This document shows positions 10,416-21,303 of a stretch of 29,060 nt of DNA, one piece after another. The stretch comes from Monoraphidium neglectum. Lineage: Eukaryota; Chlorophyta; Chlorophyceae; Sphaeropleales; Selenastraceae. The position numbers were made by a program, and so were the translations under genes. Within the stretch, counting starts at the first letter, position 1. The number at the start of each line of letters is the position of its first letter. The stretch lies in the NCBI RefSeq assembly GCF_000611645.1, contig NW_014013254.1:1-29060 (forward strand). The letters run 5' to 3'. Under the pieces are notes generated by a model. The model saw only the letters and a list, made by a program, of their open reading frames with translations, had not been told where the DNA came from and made no database searches.

Positions 10416-11747
10416 ATGAGTGTTGAGCAGGCCACCGCATGGCAAGGGCCCGTTGCCATGCTCGCGGCACTGGCCATCGCGGTGGGCGTGGTCGAGTGCG
10501 TCCAGGGCCTGCGCCGCGCGGGTGCACTGGGCAGCCTCGCCGCGCGCAAGCTGATGCACACAGGTGGGTGGAACCAAGCATGCGCCCCCCGTGGCACGTG
10601 TAACTGCTCGTTGCAGACGAGCGCATGCGCCAGTTGCTGCTATCATAGCTTGCTTTGGCGTTCCAAGTGTGCTGCCAACGATGCAATGTCCTTCCGCAAC
10701 CTGGCATACTGTACTCCCAAAAGCCACGGGCCTCGTGTTCATGGCGACGTGGCCCATGTTCGGACCGGCCCCTTCTGCAAGCTACTGGGCGGCCGCGGTG
10801 CCTGGAGCGATGACGCTGCGTTTCCTGGCCGTTGGGTCGGGCGCCCTGGCAGACCCACAGCTCGTGGCGTCGGCCACGGTGGGGGCATGTGGTGCCAAAC
10901 AGATCTCACATGCATGCCCTTGTCGCGCATGCATGCCACAAGCGCTTGCTGCGTATCCATGACACATTTCGTGCAAGAGACCATGCATGCGCTTGTGAGC
11001 CCGCAGCATACACCCCCTGTCAATCTTTCCTACGACTCAAATTACTGAGTCCCAGTCCTGCCGCCATGCGCGCAGAGGGCAGGGGACCGTCGGGAGCTGC
11101 TGGCAGGCCCTGCGCTGTATGGTGCCGCGCACACGCTGGCTGCGCTTGCATGCTTCACATCCGGCCCCGCAGCGGCCGTGGCGCTCGCAGCCCTGTGCGC
11201 GGGGGACGGCCTTGCTGATGTGGCGGGGCGGCGGTTTGGGGTCGGCGCCCTGGGGCCGCTGCCGTGGAGCCGCGGGAAGGTGCGCCAGAGCGCGGGGCGG
11301 TGGGTATGCATGTTCTTTGGGAGCCAACAGCCTGCGCTTAGACCGCCGTGGCAGCACACAGGATGACTGAATTTGTCCTGCACAGAGCCATTGACACATC
11401 GACACACACCACACCCACGGGCTTTTGCAATGTCCTGATCACACATACCCCAGCCAAGACTCTCGTCTTGGCATACACTATATATGCAGACCTGGGCCGG
11501 AAGCTTTGCCTGCCTGGTCGGCAGCTGGGCGGCCAGCCTGGGCATCATCATGTACTTGCGGGCCTTCGGCTTACCCTTAGGGGTGGGGCACCTGTCAGCG
11601 GCGCAGCTCTCCTCCGGCTGCGCCCTCTGCGCGGCCGCGGCGGCGCTGGTTGAGTCGCTGCCTGTCAAGGAGGTCGACAACATTACGGTGCCCCTGACCG
11701 CCGCGGTGGCCGCTGGATGGGCGTTTGGTGCGGGAGGCGCCGGCTGA
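10416..11747 (+). CDS. Phytol / polyprenol kinase family protein (VTE5-like)
   Basis: Exons are 10416-10563, 10724-10878, 11076-11279 and 11490-11747, giving 254 aa. The family phosphorylates phytol or farnesol using CTP or another NTP. In plastids VTE5 recycles phytol from chlorophyll into tocopherol synthesis. The conserved pieces appear in order: AARKLMHT near the first helix, then TGLVFMATWPMF, GDRRELLAGPALYG, the nucleotide-binding GDGLADVAGRRFG (residues 144-156), LPWSRGK, and TWAGSFACLVGSW. The last motif is normally KSWAGS; here the lysine falls before the splice and W-A-G-S follows. The C-terminus has DNITVPL, also typical. The protein is rich in hydrophobic helices, as expected. The start is uncertain: the same frame is open from an ATG at 10275, which would add 47 residues and could supply a plastid transit peptide. 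Farnesol kinase is the alternative substrate class. Confidence 0.85.
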
Positions 11748-12663
11748 GGTGGTTGGCAGTTGCGGCGCATCTCCCGCACTGGTGGGCAGGCAGCGCGTCA
11801 AGCCCCATCCTGCTTCTCTGCGGCTTCATAGGCAGGCATTGCGCCCCCTGCACTGCCAGGTTGGCCATTGCTTACACCTTGCAGCATGCAAGCAGCATAC
11901 AGAGCGCCGGCCGATTGGGCCCAGGCCTCAAGGCCCCGTCCGTGAAACACGCTTGCGTCCGTTGTGCGGCGCATCTGAACGAATGAGAAAAGGAGCTGCA
12001 TGCTTGCTTGAGGTTGCAAATCCAATGTCCCAGACCCTTCGCAGTCTGGCCCAGATTCGACCAGTCAAGTTAGTCAATGTCAAGCCATTTCAGGCGCACC
12101 GATGAGTCGAGTCAAATCACCAGGCGAGGGCAAGTAGGATGCTGTGTCACGCGCCCATCGTTCTCTGCAAGCGAAGCTGCAAGTAAACCACTCTACTGTG
12201 AAAGCCCCCAGTCCATGTGTGCCGAGGGACGCCAGTCGCCCCTTGCGCTCGACACCGGCGCTGCGTCACCACCGGCTGTGACACAGCATCCCACGCGGGG
12301 CGCGTGCGCTTTGCAGGGCGTGCCTTGATGATGTGGCGGAAGTAGGCAAGGTGGACACCGCAGGCGGCGGTTTCTGATCTGTGTAGGTCAGTAGACGGCA
12401 GGGGCACGCTGCGAAATACTAATGAAGACAGGGACCGCTCCAGCCCGAGACGGCCGTCTGCAAGCACCGCAAGTGCACTAACGCAGCAGGGCGCTCCTGC
12501 GTGCACACAACATCCCAAAGTCACATCAGCTGCGATGTTGAAAGTCACACTTGCAGCGCACTTCGCCGCCCAGCCGCCATCACATCGCGACCCAGGCCGC
12601 TGGCGACCAAGCCAGCACGAGCCGGCCTCGCCACGTTTGAGCTGAAAGCGAGGGGCTCCCCGG
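11748..12663. other. Convergent 3' region between phytol kinase and the U-box gene
   Basis: These 916 bp between two converging genes should contain both 3' UTRs. Short open frames on both strands show no recognisable domain or splice logic. A minus-strand TGTAA string near 11875 is the nearest one for the U-box gene but is almost 800 bp past its stop. I see no RNA gene. Confidence 0.4.
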
Positions 12664-15600
12664 TCACCACCGCCCTGCCCCGCGCGTGTACGCGAGCAGC
12701 CCTGCGACCCTGCGGTGGCCCCGCCTCAACGCCGCGTCTTCGGCCGTCTGGCCGCTCCTCGCGTCGACCGCGGCGACGTCTGCGCCAAAGTGCAGCAGGA
12801 TCTCCACCACCTGTGAGTGGCAAGGGAAGGCGAAGGGTGTTGTACGCCAGTGCGTACGTTGTAAGCTTGAAGACAATGTGTTGGGTCGGGGGCAAAACAG
12901 GCTGCATCAGCGCCTCGGTATCACACCGCTACTTCCGCACGCTTCGAGCGCCGCGAACTCAAACACAGGCGTGCCTTGGGGCCATGGGACCTGGGTGCAA
13001 AGGGAGCATCAGCGTGCCGGGGATCGCCACGTGCCCCCAGCCCCACCCTATGCCCACATCACCTTCTCGCGGTTGCAGGCCGCGGCCGCGTGCAGCGGGC
13101 TCCACGCGCCTGCCACGGCGCCGCTGGTGGACGCGCGGCGCGACAGCAGGCGCAGAACCACCTCTTGGTGGCCACCCATGCAGGCCAGCAACAGCGGGGT
13201 CGTGAAGCCGTCGCGCGCGACTGCGTCGACCTGCATAGCAGCACACCCACAGGCCGGCAGCCGCAGGGGCGCTGCCTCAGAGCTCTGGATCACACGTGGA
13301 TGAAAGTGCACACAAGTGATGCTGACCGCTGGGTCCAGCGTGGCACTGCACTGACACAACTTTACTGCCTCCTGACAATGGAATTGGGGCTTGAGCTCCC
13401 CGTCGGCCTGCCAACCCTCACTCACCTGCGCGCCGCAGCCAAGCAGCAGCTCCACGGCTGCCAGCGAGCCCCCCTGCGCCGCGCAGTGGAGGGCCGTGTG
13501 GCCGTCGCGCGCGTCGGCGGTGACGGCGCTCGCCCCGCTGGCCAGCAGCTCCGCCACGTGGTGGGCGTCCCCGCGCGCGCAGGCGGCCCTGAGTTCGGCG
13601 TCCTGCGGATGCGCAGGGATGGGGTTTGTGCGTGTTTGCGAGTCAACGTGTGTCAGTGTGAGTGTTCGTGAGTGTGTGCGTGGGTGACTGCATAAGCAAC
13701 GGAATAATTGTGTGTGTGTGTGTGGGGGGTGATTGGCTTGGTGTGCACGCAAGGATGGGGACGTGTGGCTCGATTACACAAAATGAACCACCCTTCCTGG
13801 CCCCAGCATCCGCAACCTCCAACGGCTTGGTGTACTCAGCGGTGCCGCGTGCCAGGGCTGCAGATAAACCTCGCACACTCACCAGCTGGTTTCCTGGTAA
13901 CGCCCTGGACGTGGCGCCAGCGAGCAGGCTGGTGGCTGACCCCTCCCATTCCATCGGCCGCGCTGCGGGCACCTCCTGCAAATGTTGGGAGGTTCAAGTC
14001 CAAGATACAGCTGCACTGCTGAAACAACATACTGTACTTATTTGTTCCCACGCCCACGCAAACGAACATGCATGCATGAACACACACGCATGTGTACTTA
14101 GACTTACACCCCCGTGTTTTCTCTTCACTGCTGAACGACGCCTGCCCTCAACAAACACGTTGCCGCAAAACCATGGCGCCCTGGCGCGCTCTCGCCACAC
14201 ACTATGCCCTGTTGTTTCAGCCCACCTGTGACGATGACGAGGCAGAGCTCCCGGGGCTGGGCCGCCGCACGCTTGGGCACACGAGGCGGCGGCCGCCGGT
14301 GCGCACGAGCCATTCGTTGATGGCAGACCGCAGGTTCAGGTTTGGCACCAGGCTGCGTGTGGGTCAAGAGGTGGGTGAGGGCACAGGGGGTTTGACAGCT
14401 CTTGCTTATGTGGCGTGCAGGTTGCAGTCAACGTAGATGTTGGTTGCCCTGATGGCTTGCAGGTATGTAAATGCACGCAAAAAGATTTGTGGGTCAAGCT
14501 CCAACCAACACGCATCACCGGGCAAGAAAATGGCGCACGCTCACGTGTGGCTGTCGAGGGGGAGGTTGGTCATGGGGCTGGTATTGTGGGCACCCAGCCA
14601 CCGCTGGATGGCGGCCCGCTCGTACGTACAGCCATCGGCTGCGAGAAGACGCGCGTAGGCGCAGCGCACTTAGCATCAACGCAGGATGGGGGTGCTCACG
14701 CGCGGCGGCGGCCACCAGCTACAGCGATGTGCGCTGGGTGATCTTGTGTCAGCAGAGCACTGCAAGCACCCTGCGCTTTCAGGACGTGTGCAAATGCGAT
14801 GCATGCAGGAAGCCTGTGTGCGAGACAACCACATGGAATCAGCGCCGCTCATTCTGCTCAAGTGTGTTGCAGCGTGGTGAGGTGTGTTGCTGTGTGCTGC
14901 AATGTGCTGCAAAGCAAAACAAGTCTCCTTAGCCCACCTGCGACGACAGGGTCTGCCATGACCTCCTGGGTGATGGGGCAAACAAACAAGTCCCCCACCA
15001 CAGAGTCGCTGCTCTCCCGCATCCGCCCTCCATCGTCTGACGGCTCGTGCCGCGCCGCTGGCGAGGGGGGTTCTGTTGCCTCCGCCGCCCCAGGTCCACC
15101 GCCTGCCGCCGCCACTGGCGGCTCCGCTCCTGCTGTCACCAGCTCAAAGAGCTGCATGAGAACGTCATCCGCCAAAGGCGGCCGCACAGCCCGCCGCGGC
15201 TCTGCGCACCGCAGCGCGAGGCGCGCAAACATCAGCGCGTGCTCCTGCGGCCACGCGCCCGCCGATGCGTCGAGCAAGGCGGCAAAGGACGCGCCGTCGC
15301 CAGTGTTTGCTGCTGCAACGGCCGCCTCGGCTGCAGCGCAGAGGCCTGGGTCGTGTCGGCGCGTCAGCAGCTGCAGCATGGTGACGCCCAGCTGGTATGT
15401 GTCAGTCTGGTGCGACATGCAGCCGGTGCTGTCCGTATCAGGGTCCTGCAAAATGCAGTTGACATAGGGTATGGAAGATGCGGTCGAAGACCGCTCATGC
15501 ACCGTGCGCCGCGCCGTCACCATACCGAATAGGCAATGGAGGGTATGTGCAGCTGAACGCCACGAACGCCCAGCAGCCAGCAGGATTGGTGCGAAGTGGC

Positions 15601-16871
15601 GCCACACGAGCAACGCATCCTGCGCGCACCTCGAACTGGGGCGGCAGCTCGCACCCGCACAGCAGCTTGGCGGCTGCCTCTGACACTGTCGCAAGGTCAA
15701 CGCTGAGCTTGGCCCTCATGTGGGCATCCAGGAGAACATTGCTGCATGGGCAGTGAAAGTTGGCGGCAAAAATGGTGAAATTGTGGAGGAAATGTGCACG
15801 CGTGCACGTGCATGTGTGTCAAGCAAGTTGTTGATTCTGCATGGCAAGCAATCGACAAACTGCCTTGAGGTCTGCGGGATGCACGGCGGCAGGTGGTCGG
15901 TAGCGATGGGCCTATGTTGGCGTGCAGGATGGAGTCACCTGGGCATCACGGCACCATGCACCATTGGGGGCTCGCTGGAGTGCAGGTGGGTGAGCGCCGC
16001 CGCCACCTCAAAGCACAGGCGCACCCGCTCCTGTCGCAAGCCGAGTTTGCCAAAAAGTGTGTGTGGTGATTGTGTGAAGCACATTCAGTGCCGCGGGCGG
16101 CGGTAGCGCCAGCGCCAGCGCCATCACCACCACCAGCACCAGCATCAGCATGTAGAAGTAAAAAATGCAGCCGAGCAGAAGCACCTCCTGCCAACCACCC
16201 AATTGAGTTTGTCAAAGCAGAGCAGCCCTTGTGCAGCCCACCACTCTCACCTGCCAGGTCAGGGGCGGCCGCGGCGAGCTGCTGAACAGCCGCCCCTCAA
16301 GGCTGCCGCCCTCCATAAATTCCCAAACCAGCATGGCGTGTTCTGGGCAGCTCCCCAGCAGCGTCACCACATGCGGATGGTGTGCCGCCCCCAGTGCCTG
16401 GACAGTGCGCTTGAAGCGGCGGGGGCCTCCCAAGCGACTGAGCAGCCCTGTGCTGCCGCTGCTGCTGCTGCCAGAGCCACCGGCGCTGCCGCTGCCATCG
16501 GCTGTGCTGCCCCCGCTGCTGCTGCTTCTGGGGTTTGATAAGTACTTCACTGCCACTGGCAGGCCGTCGAGCCGTCCCTTGAACAGGGGACCTCTGGTGC
16601 CCTCTGCAATCTTGTTTGCTGCAGAGAAGTCCTGAGAGGTGGGGGTCGCGACATGGCCCAAGCGCACATTTGGGTCAGCGGGCCGCTCACGACACGGAAG
16701 CACAAGCACCTGCGCACGTTGCAGGCGATTTGTGCCGCGACCGATCGCTTTGAAAAATACCTGAGTGGCCTTGGCCAGCTGCTCAAATGTGTAAGTCCTC
16801 TGCGGCATCCACCGAGCAAGTCCGCACGACCCCGCGCGCAGCAGCATGTCCGCCGCGTCCTCCGCATCCAT
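12664..16871 (-). CDS. Pseudokinase - U-box - ankyrin repeat protein (PUB-like)
   Basis: Exons are 16871-16761, 16631-16251, 16030-15939, 15741-15630, 15445-14938, 14638-14545, 14352-14226, 13975-13883, 13602-13426, 13230-13063 and 12810-12664; 669 aa. Residues 1-350 follow plant PUB receptor-like cytoplasmic kinases: YTFEQLAKATQ, IAEGTRGPLFKG, VAVK (K66), HPHVVTLLGSCPEHAMLVWE, PSNVLLD, SHQTDTYQLGVTMLQLLT, FARLALRCAEPRRAVRPPL. The catalytic loop reads HGAVMPSNVLLD instead of HRDLKPxNxLLD, so the base Asp (A191) and following Lys (M193) are lost, and the DFG region reads SVDLA. It is therefore probably a pseudokinase. Residues 385-460 are a U-box (CPITQEVMADPVVAADGCTY, RWLGAHNTSPMTNLPL, NLRSAINEWL), which recruits E2 enzymes for ubiquitination. 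Residues 507-669 form ankyrin repeats (DGHTALHCAAQGGSLAAVEL, SPLHAAAACNREK, VVEILLHFGADV). The start ATG is tentative; upstream exons were not found. Confidence 0.88.
13620..13730. repeat. Degenerate and pure TG tracts in a U-box gene intron
   Basis: A degenerate TG/GTGAG tract and a short pure TG run (about 13710-13725) lie in the 13882-13603 intron, reading as CA in the sense strand. Confidence 0.85.
14865..14915. repeat. Short tandem-like TGTGTTGC / TGTGCTGCAA repeats
   Basis: Several near copies of an 8-10 bp unit occur in the intron between the two U-box exons. They have the look of a decayed minisatellite. Confidence 0.6.
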
Positions 16872-18228
16872 CGCGCAACGGCTGGCGCGCACCAACAGCG
16901 CCGAGATATTGCTAAGAGATTACAGGTGAGTAACAGCAGGGTATATGAGTGCGTAAGAGCCTTGGTAAGTCTTTGCGCGCGTACTGCGTTCCAAGCCGCG
17001 GAGACCGACGTATCGTGATGTCCGGCGTTTGGAATGGTTCGAGTTCTATATATACAGCCAGGGGGCGGTGATCAGATCGCCAAGGAAGGGCAGCGTGATG
17101 TATTGTTCGCAGCACGCTCGTGAATGACAGATGTGTGTTGTAATCAAGCCAGAAACCTGAAGTTGAGTGTTATGATATGCCGCGGATCGGTGCTCTGCAC
17201 ATCAGAGGGAGGAAACACAGCAGGAAGTGTGGGATTGGATTGACCCAAGCTTGACCGATGCCCCCTGGCTGTCGCGGAATTTGCGTCCCTGAAAGGAGTC
17301 AATGCATTGGCGCCTGAAAAAGCCGCTTTGAAGGATGCTGGCATTGCGGCACAAAGCGGTTCAATCAATACAAAGCGACGAATCCTTCACGCACACCGGA
17401 GTTTTGCCCAGGGGCTATGGCGCGACCCTCGATTGTATGCCTGCAGCACCAGATTCCTGAATGTCTTATTAATCAAGGTCTTCTCTCCCAACAGCCACCT
17501 TGCAGCTTACCCATACCGGTATGTCAATGTAAGATGATCAGACTTGCGCTGACTCCCCACACGCAGCACCCGCCCTTTCATGCACTGCATTAGAGCTGAT
17601 TATGTGCCTTGATCACTTATTATGGTACCCACGACCTGGCCTGCTTGGGCTGAATGGCTGCCGCACGGGTTGTGGCACAAATTCATTGGCGGCCGGCATG
17701 GGCACAGCAGTCAAACACTGGCGAAGACCCAGACGGCAGCGCGCGGCCTCAACACGTCTCTGTGCTGCAAAGCAGCTGCTAGAAGGCTTTTCCTCCCATA
17801 GCAAACGCATGCAATGCGACGTCAGATCGCGGTGTTACCTTTTGCTGCACCGCTCGGCGGGGTGCTGGCCAGCAACCTGGCCAACCCGATTTTGAGTGTT
17901 CTCGAGGTCCCTGACTCCTGCGCTTGCCCCAGATCAGAACACTCTTCTACATCAAAATATCGATGGTGACACGCGTCGGGCATCGGCCCGAACTGAACTC
18001 GGCAAGTCAGATTTTATTTAGAATTTGCTGAGACACTATTAGCTGTGCTTGGTGGCCGGCGCGGGGCTCCGCCTGGTGCGGCCGAACGGCGCAGGGGGAG
18101 ACGCGTCAGCCTGCACACCCTGCAGCAAACTCGCTGCTCCTATAGCCTCGTGCAGGGGCACACTGGTGGCTGCGCGCCGCCTGACTTAGCGTGTTTTAGT
18201 CAACATACTGCTGCCCCAGGCCGTTCAT
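16872..18228. promoter_or_regulatory. Divergent intergenic region, U-box gene / Pro-Gly-rich gene
   Basis: This 1.36 kb spacer should hold both promoters. It contains the 12-bp perfect palindrome CATACCGGTATG at 17512-17523. Open frames at 17307-17537 (+), 17144-17368 (-) and 17602-17895 (+) have no recognisable domain and are not called. An unrecognised 5' exon of either neighbour could lie here. Confidence 0.4.
17047..17054 (-). promoter_or_regulatory. Possible TATA element of the U-box gene
   Basis: TATATATA lies about 175 bp upstream of the proposed ATG at 16871, in an otherwise mixed-composition stretch. It would imply a 5' UTR of roughly 145 nt. The string is symmetrical, so the strand is inferred only from position. 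Confidence 0.3.
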
Positions 18229-21195
18229 ATGGACCCCTGGTCCTTCAGCAGGCCTCCGCCTTATGGCGGCAACGGCCCAGGGCGGCGCGGTCCTGGGGAA
18301 CCGCCCCAGGGACCTGGCTTCCCGCCACCCCACGGCCCACCCTTCAGAGGCCCACCGGGGCCCCCAGGGCCTGGGCCACCCCCTTTCGCATTCGAGTACG
18401 ACAGAGGAGAGCCGCCATATGGCTTCCCGACGTTTCAGGGCGGACCACCTCAACGAGGCCCACAGCTGCGGGGCAGCGGCGGCGGGGGCGGGGCCGGGGG
18501 CNNNNNNNNNNNNNNNNNNNNNNNNNNNNNNNNNNNNNNNNNNNNNNNNNNNNNNNNNNNNNNNNNNNNNNNNNNNNNNNNNNNNNNNNNNNNNNNNNNN
18601 NNNNNNNNNNNNNNNNNNNNNNNNNNNNNNNNNNNNNNNNNNNNNNNNNNNNNNNNNNNNNNNNNNNNNNNNNNNNNNNNNNNNNNNNNNNNNNNNNNNN
18701 NNNNNNNNNNNNNNNNNNNNNNNNNNNNNNNNNNNNNNNNNGCGCGGGCGGCGGCAGGGGCAGAGGCCGCAAGCGGCCGCCGCTGCTGCCCATGGCGCCC
18801 CAAGATGGGCTCGGCCCGGTGGACTTGGGCCAGCTGCGCAACGAGAACCGCCGCAAGACCGCGCGGCACTTCGGTGCGTTCCCTGTCTACCACGAAGCGC
18901 CTCACCTGCTTGACGCGCCGTAACCTCACTCCAAGACGATGTATCCCCCTGCCCCTCTCGACCCACACCGCCGGCGCGGCCCGCCTCGCTCCCGCCCTGG
19001 CGCCCCTCGCGGCGCCCGCAGAGCACCAGCCGTCCGGCGGCATCAGGAACCGTTCCCCATCGTTCAGCGCCATGCCCGCTGCTCCGCACAACGACAACCG
19101 GTACCTAACGACCCAGGGTGAGCCGTGGGCACCAATAGGGCGGCGTGCAGCAGTGCCCCTGGCTAAAGCACACAGCGGCACGGCCACGGGCCTGACTGCC
19201 TCATGCTTCGAGCTGTAGCTGCAGTCGCAAGGTGCCGAGGTTTTTGCATGTTGATGCATTCAGCCTTGCAACCGCCTGCCACCAGTGTCCTCACGACCGT
19301 CTTTGCACACGTCCGCGCACAAACCCACATACACACACAATCACTCGCAGGCAGGTGCACACGCTCGCGCGCGTGTAGACACACACACACACACACAAAC
19401 ATACATACACACACACACACGCACGCACGCACGCACGCACACACATGTACACACGCACATGTACCACGTCGACTTGCAGACAGTGGAGCATTCATCGACG
19501 CCGTGGCCCACACACCCACCAAGGACCCTCTCAACGCCAAGGCCGCCGCCGCGCGCCTGACGCCCTCAAACTTTGCGCCTGGCGTGTGAGTGGAGGGCGC
19601 AGCGGCGTGGGCACTCAGCACTTGACGCTGCCTTTGGTGCTGATGCTGGGAGCTCACCAGCCGGATCTCCAGGAGGACCGAGGGTGCACGCCCCGTTCAG
19701 TGCTTGGTACTGCCGCCGTTTACAATTTTGGGACAGCCCGGGCTCCGTGCCGTGCCCCACTTGAGGTCACAAGCGCGTCTGACCCGTTTTGGCGGCCGTG
19801 CCACCCCGCACGCACGCCCCCGCCCCAGGTTTTGGGCAAGCAACTTTGCAAACGCAGCGGAGATGGAGGCGGCAGACGTGGCAGATGCCGAGGCGCTTGG
19901 GAACGCAGGTGGGTGTCTCGGATCCGGCACGCCAACATGGAACGGACTTGGGGGCTCAGGATAGTGGGGATGCGGTTTGGCAGGGCCTTCTACCTTCAAC
20001 TTTTAGCTTGCATACGGAAGCTTGCTGTGGTGTAAGCCAAGTGCTGCGTCTGCCACTCAGGTGTGTCCATGGGGCTGCTCGGCTTCCTCGGCGGCTCACC
20101 GGGCGGCGACGACGACTCAGATCACGGCCTCAGCGACGGGTCCGAGGACTTGGAGGGCCAGGGGCGGCCGGACGCCGCCGCGCGGCAGCCGCCCGCTGGC
20201 GGGCGAGGCGAGCTCAACGGCCTCGGCGACGACGCTGACGAGGACGGCGGCGGCGGCGGCGGCAGCGGAATAGAGGGAGACGCCGGTGCGGGGGCGGATG
20301 ACCTGGCGGCAGCGCGGCGGCAGCTGCTATCTCAGGGGGTCGAGATAGCCGAGCTGCAGGAGCGAGTCCAGGACCTGCTAGAGAAGGTGGGGGGAAGCTG
20401 CGGGCTTTGGGCGCCGTTGGTGCCAGTTGGCTCAAACGGCTGGACGCGCTCGGCTGCCTGCTCTGCTCGAGCCACGGAGGATCAGGTACTCTCACGCTCT
20501 GTGGACGCTTGCCTGAGCCGGGACGAGCCCCGTCCGCGCGCCGACCATCCGCACGCCCCCGAGGCCCTGCTGCTGCCGTCATGCCGTCTTCTCAGGTGCA
20601 CGATGTGCGGGAGGGCCGCCGCGAGGCGGAGGACCGGCTGGCCTGGGCCATGGAACGTCTGCACGCGGCGCGGCAGCTGCTGGCCGACCGCGGCGTCGCC
20701 TTCGAAATCGCACCGGCTGGGGTCGGGGCCGCAGAGGAGGAGGAGGTCAGCGAGGGGGGAGGGGCGGGGCCGGGGTTTGGCGCAGACGGGGCTGGTGCGG
20801 AGGCCGGGGGCGGCGGCGGAGGGCCCAGCGGCGTGGTCGGTCCGCGGCGGGCGGGCCTCGATGGAGCGGTCAATGGGAGCGGCGGCGGCGGCGCTGCGGG
20901 CGCGGGGCCAGCGGACAGCGCAAAGAGCCTGGGGCGGCCTTGGGATGGGCAGCCGCTGGCGAGGCAGCCGCGGCGCAGCGCCTCAAACTGGAGCGAGTCG
21001 GCCGCGGGCGGCGGCGGCGACGACGGGGTCGGGACCGACCATCCTGACCGCGAGCAGCCCTGGACGGGTTGCGCAAGCGACGGCTTTGGGGGTGGTTTCG
21101 TGGGGGGCGCGCCGCGGCTGGATGCAGCGGTGACGGCGGTGCCGGCCGCTGCAGGGCAGCACCACGAGGTGGAGCAGCCGCAGCAGCCGCAGCAG

Positions 21196-21226
<31 letters not shown>

Positions 21227-21303
21227 GGCCGCGTCAGGAAGCTGCACAGCCGGAGCAGGTGGTGCATGCTGAAGGTTTGAGGGACTTCCAGCCGCCTGAC
21301 TAG
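18229..21303 (+). CDS. Uncharacterised Pro/Gly-rich, acidic, coiled-coil protein
   Basis: Family not recognised. Pieces seen: 18229-18501 up to the gap; after the gap 18742-18873, 19022-19117, 19480-19585, 19829-19908, 20061-20386 and 20596-21303. Splice phases agree from 18742 on. The N-terminus is Pro/Gly-rich (PPPYGGNGPGRRGPGEPPQG). After the gap come an RG-rich basic stretch (GRGRGRKRP), a polar segment (DLGQLRNENRRKTARHF), the motif MPAAPHNDNRYL, DSGAFIDAVAH, then an acidic block (GGDDDSDHGLSDGSEDLEG). A heptad-like region follows (EIAELQERVQDLLEK, continuing into REAEDRLAWAMERLHAARQL). The tail is Gly-rich with a polyglutamine run. With exactly 240 N the frame on the two sides does not match, so the gap length is wrong or an intron lies inside it. 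The order basic, P-x-N-x-x-R-Y-L, acidic, coiled coil recalls HEXIM, but similarity is short. The likely setting is nuclear or RNA-related; this is inference. Confidence 0.6.
18502..18741. other. Assembly gap (240 N)
   Basis: A run of 240 N sits inside a very GC-rich glycine-coding stretch, as is typical for a region that failed to sequence. The size is probably nominal or wrong, because the frames on the two sides do not join at this length. Confidence 0.99.
19318..19460. repeat. CA-rich microsatellite with a GCAC tract, in an intron
   Basis: ACAC runs alternate with a GCAC tetranucleotide run (about 19420-19440). The block lies wholly within the 19118-19479 intron of the uncharacterised gene. 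Confidence 0.9.
21170..21230 (+). repeat. CAG trinucleotide run coding for polyglutamine
   Basis: An imperfect then near-pure CAG run in the last exon of the uncharacterised gene encodes eight consecutive Gln preceded by QQPQQQH. It is likely to vary in length between strains. Confidence 0.9.

Noticed and set aside
17035..17050. GGTTCGAGTTC resembling a tRNA B box
   Set aside because: No A box at the right distance and no cloverleaf can be folded around it.
17144..17895. Small open frames in the U-box / Pro-Gly-rich spacer
   Set aside because: No recognisable domain or homology and no consistent splice pattern; lower GC suggests non-coding DNA.
19318..19460. CRISPR-like or satellite array
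   Set aside because: It is a simple CA/GCAC microsatellite without unique spacers, inside a eukaryotic intron.
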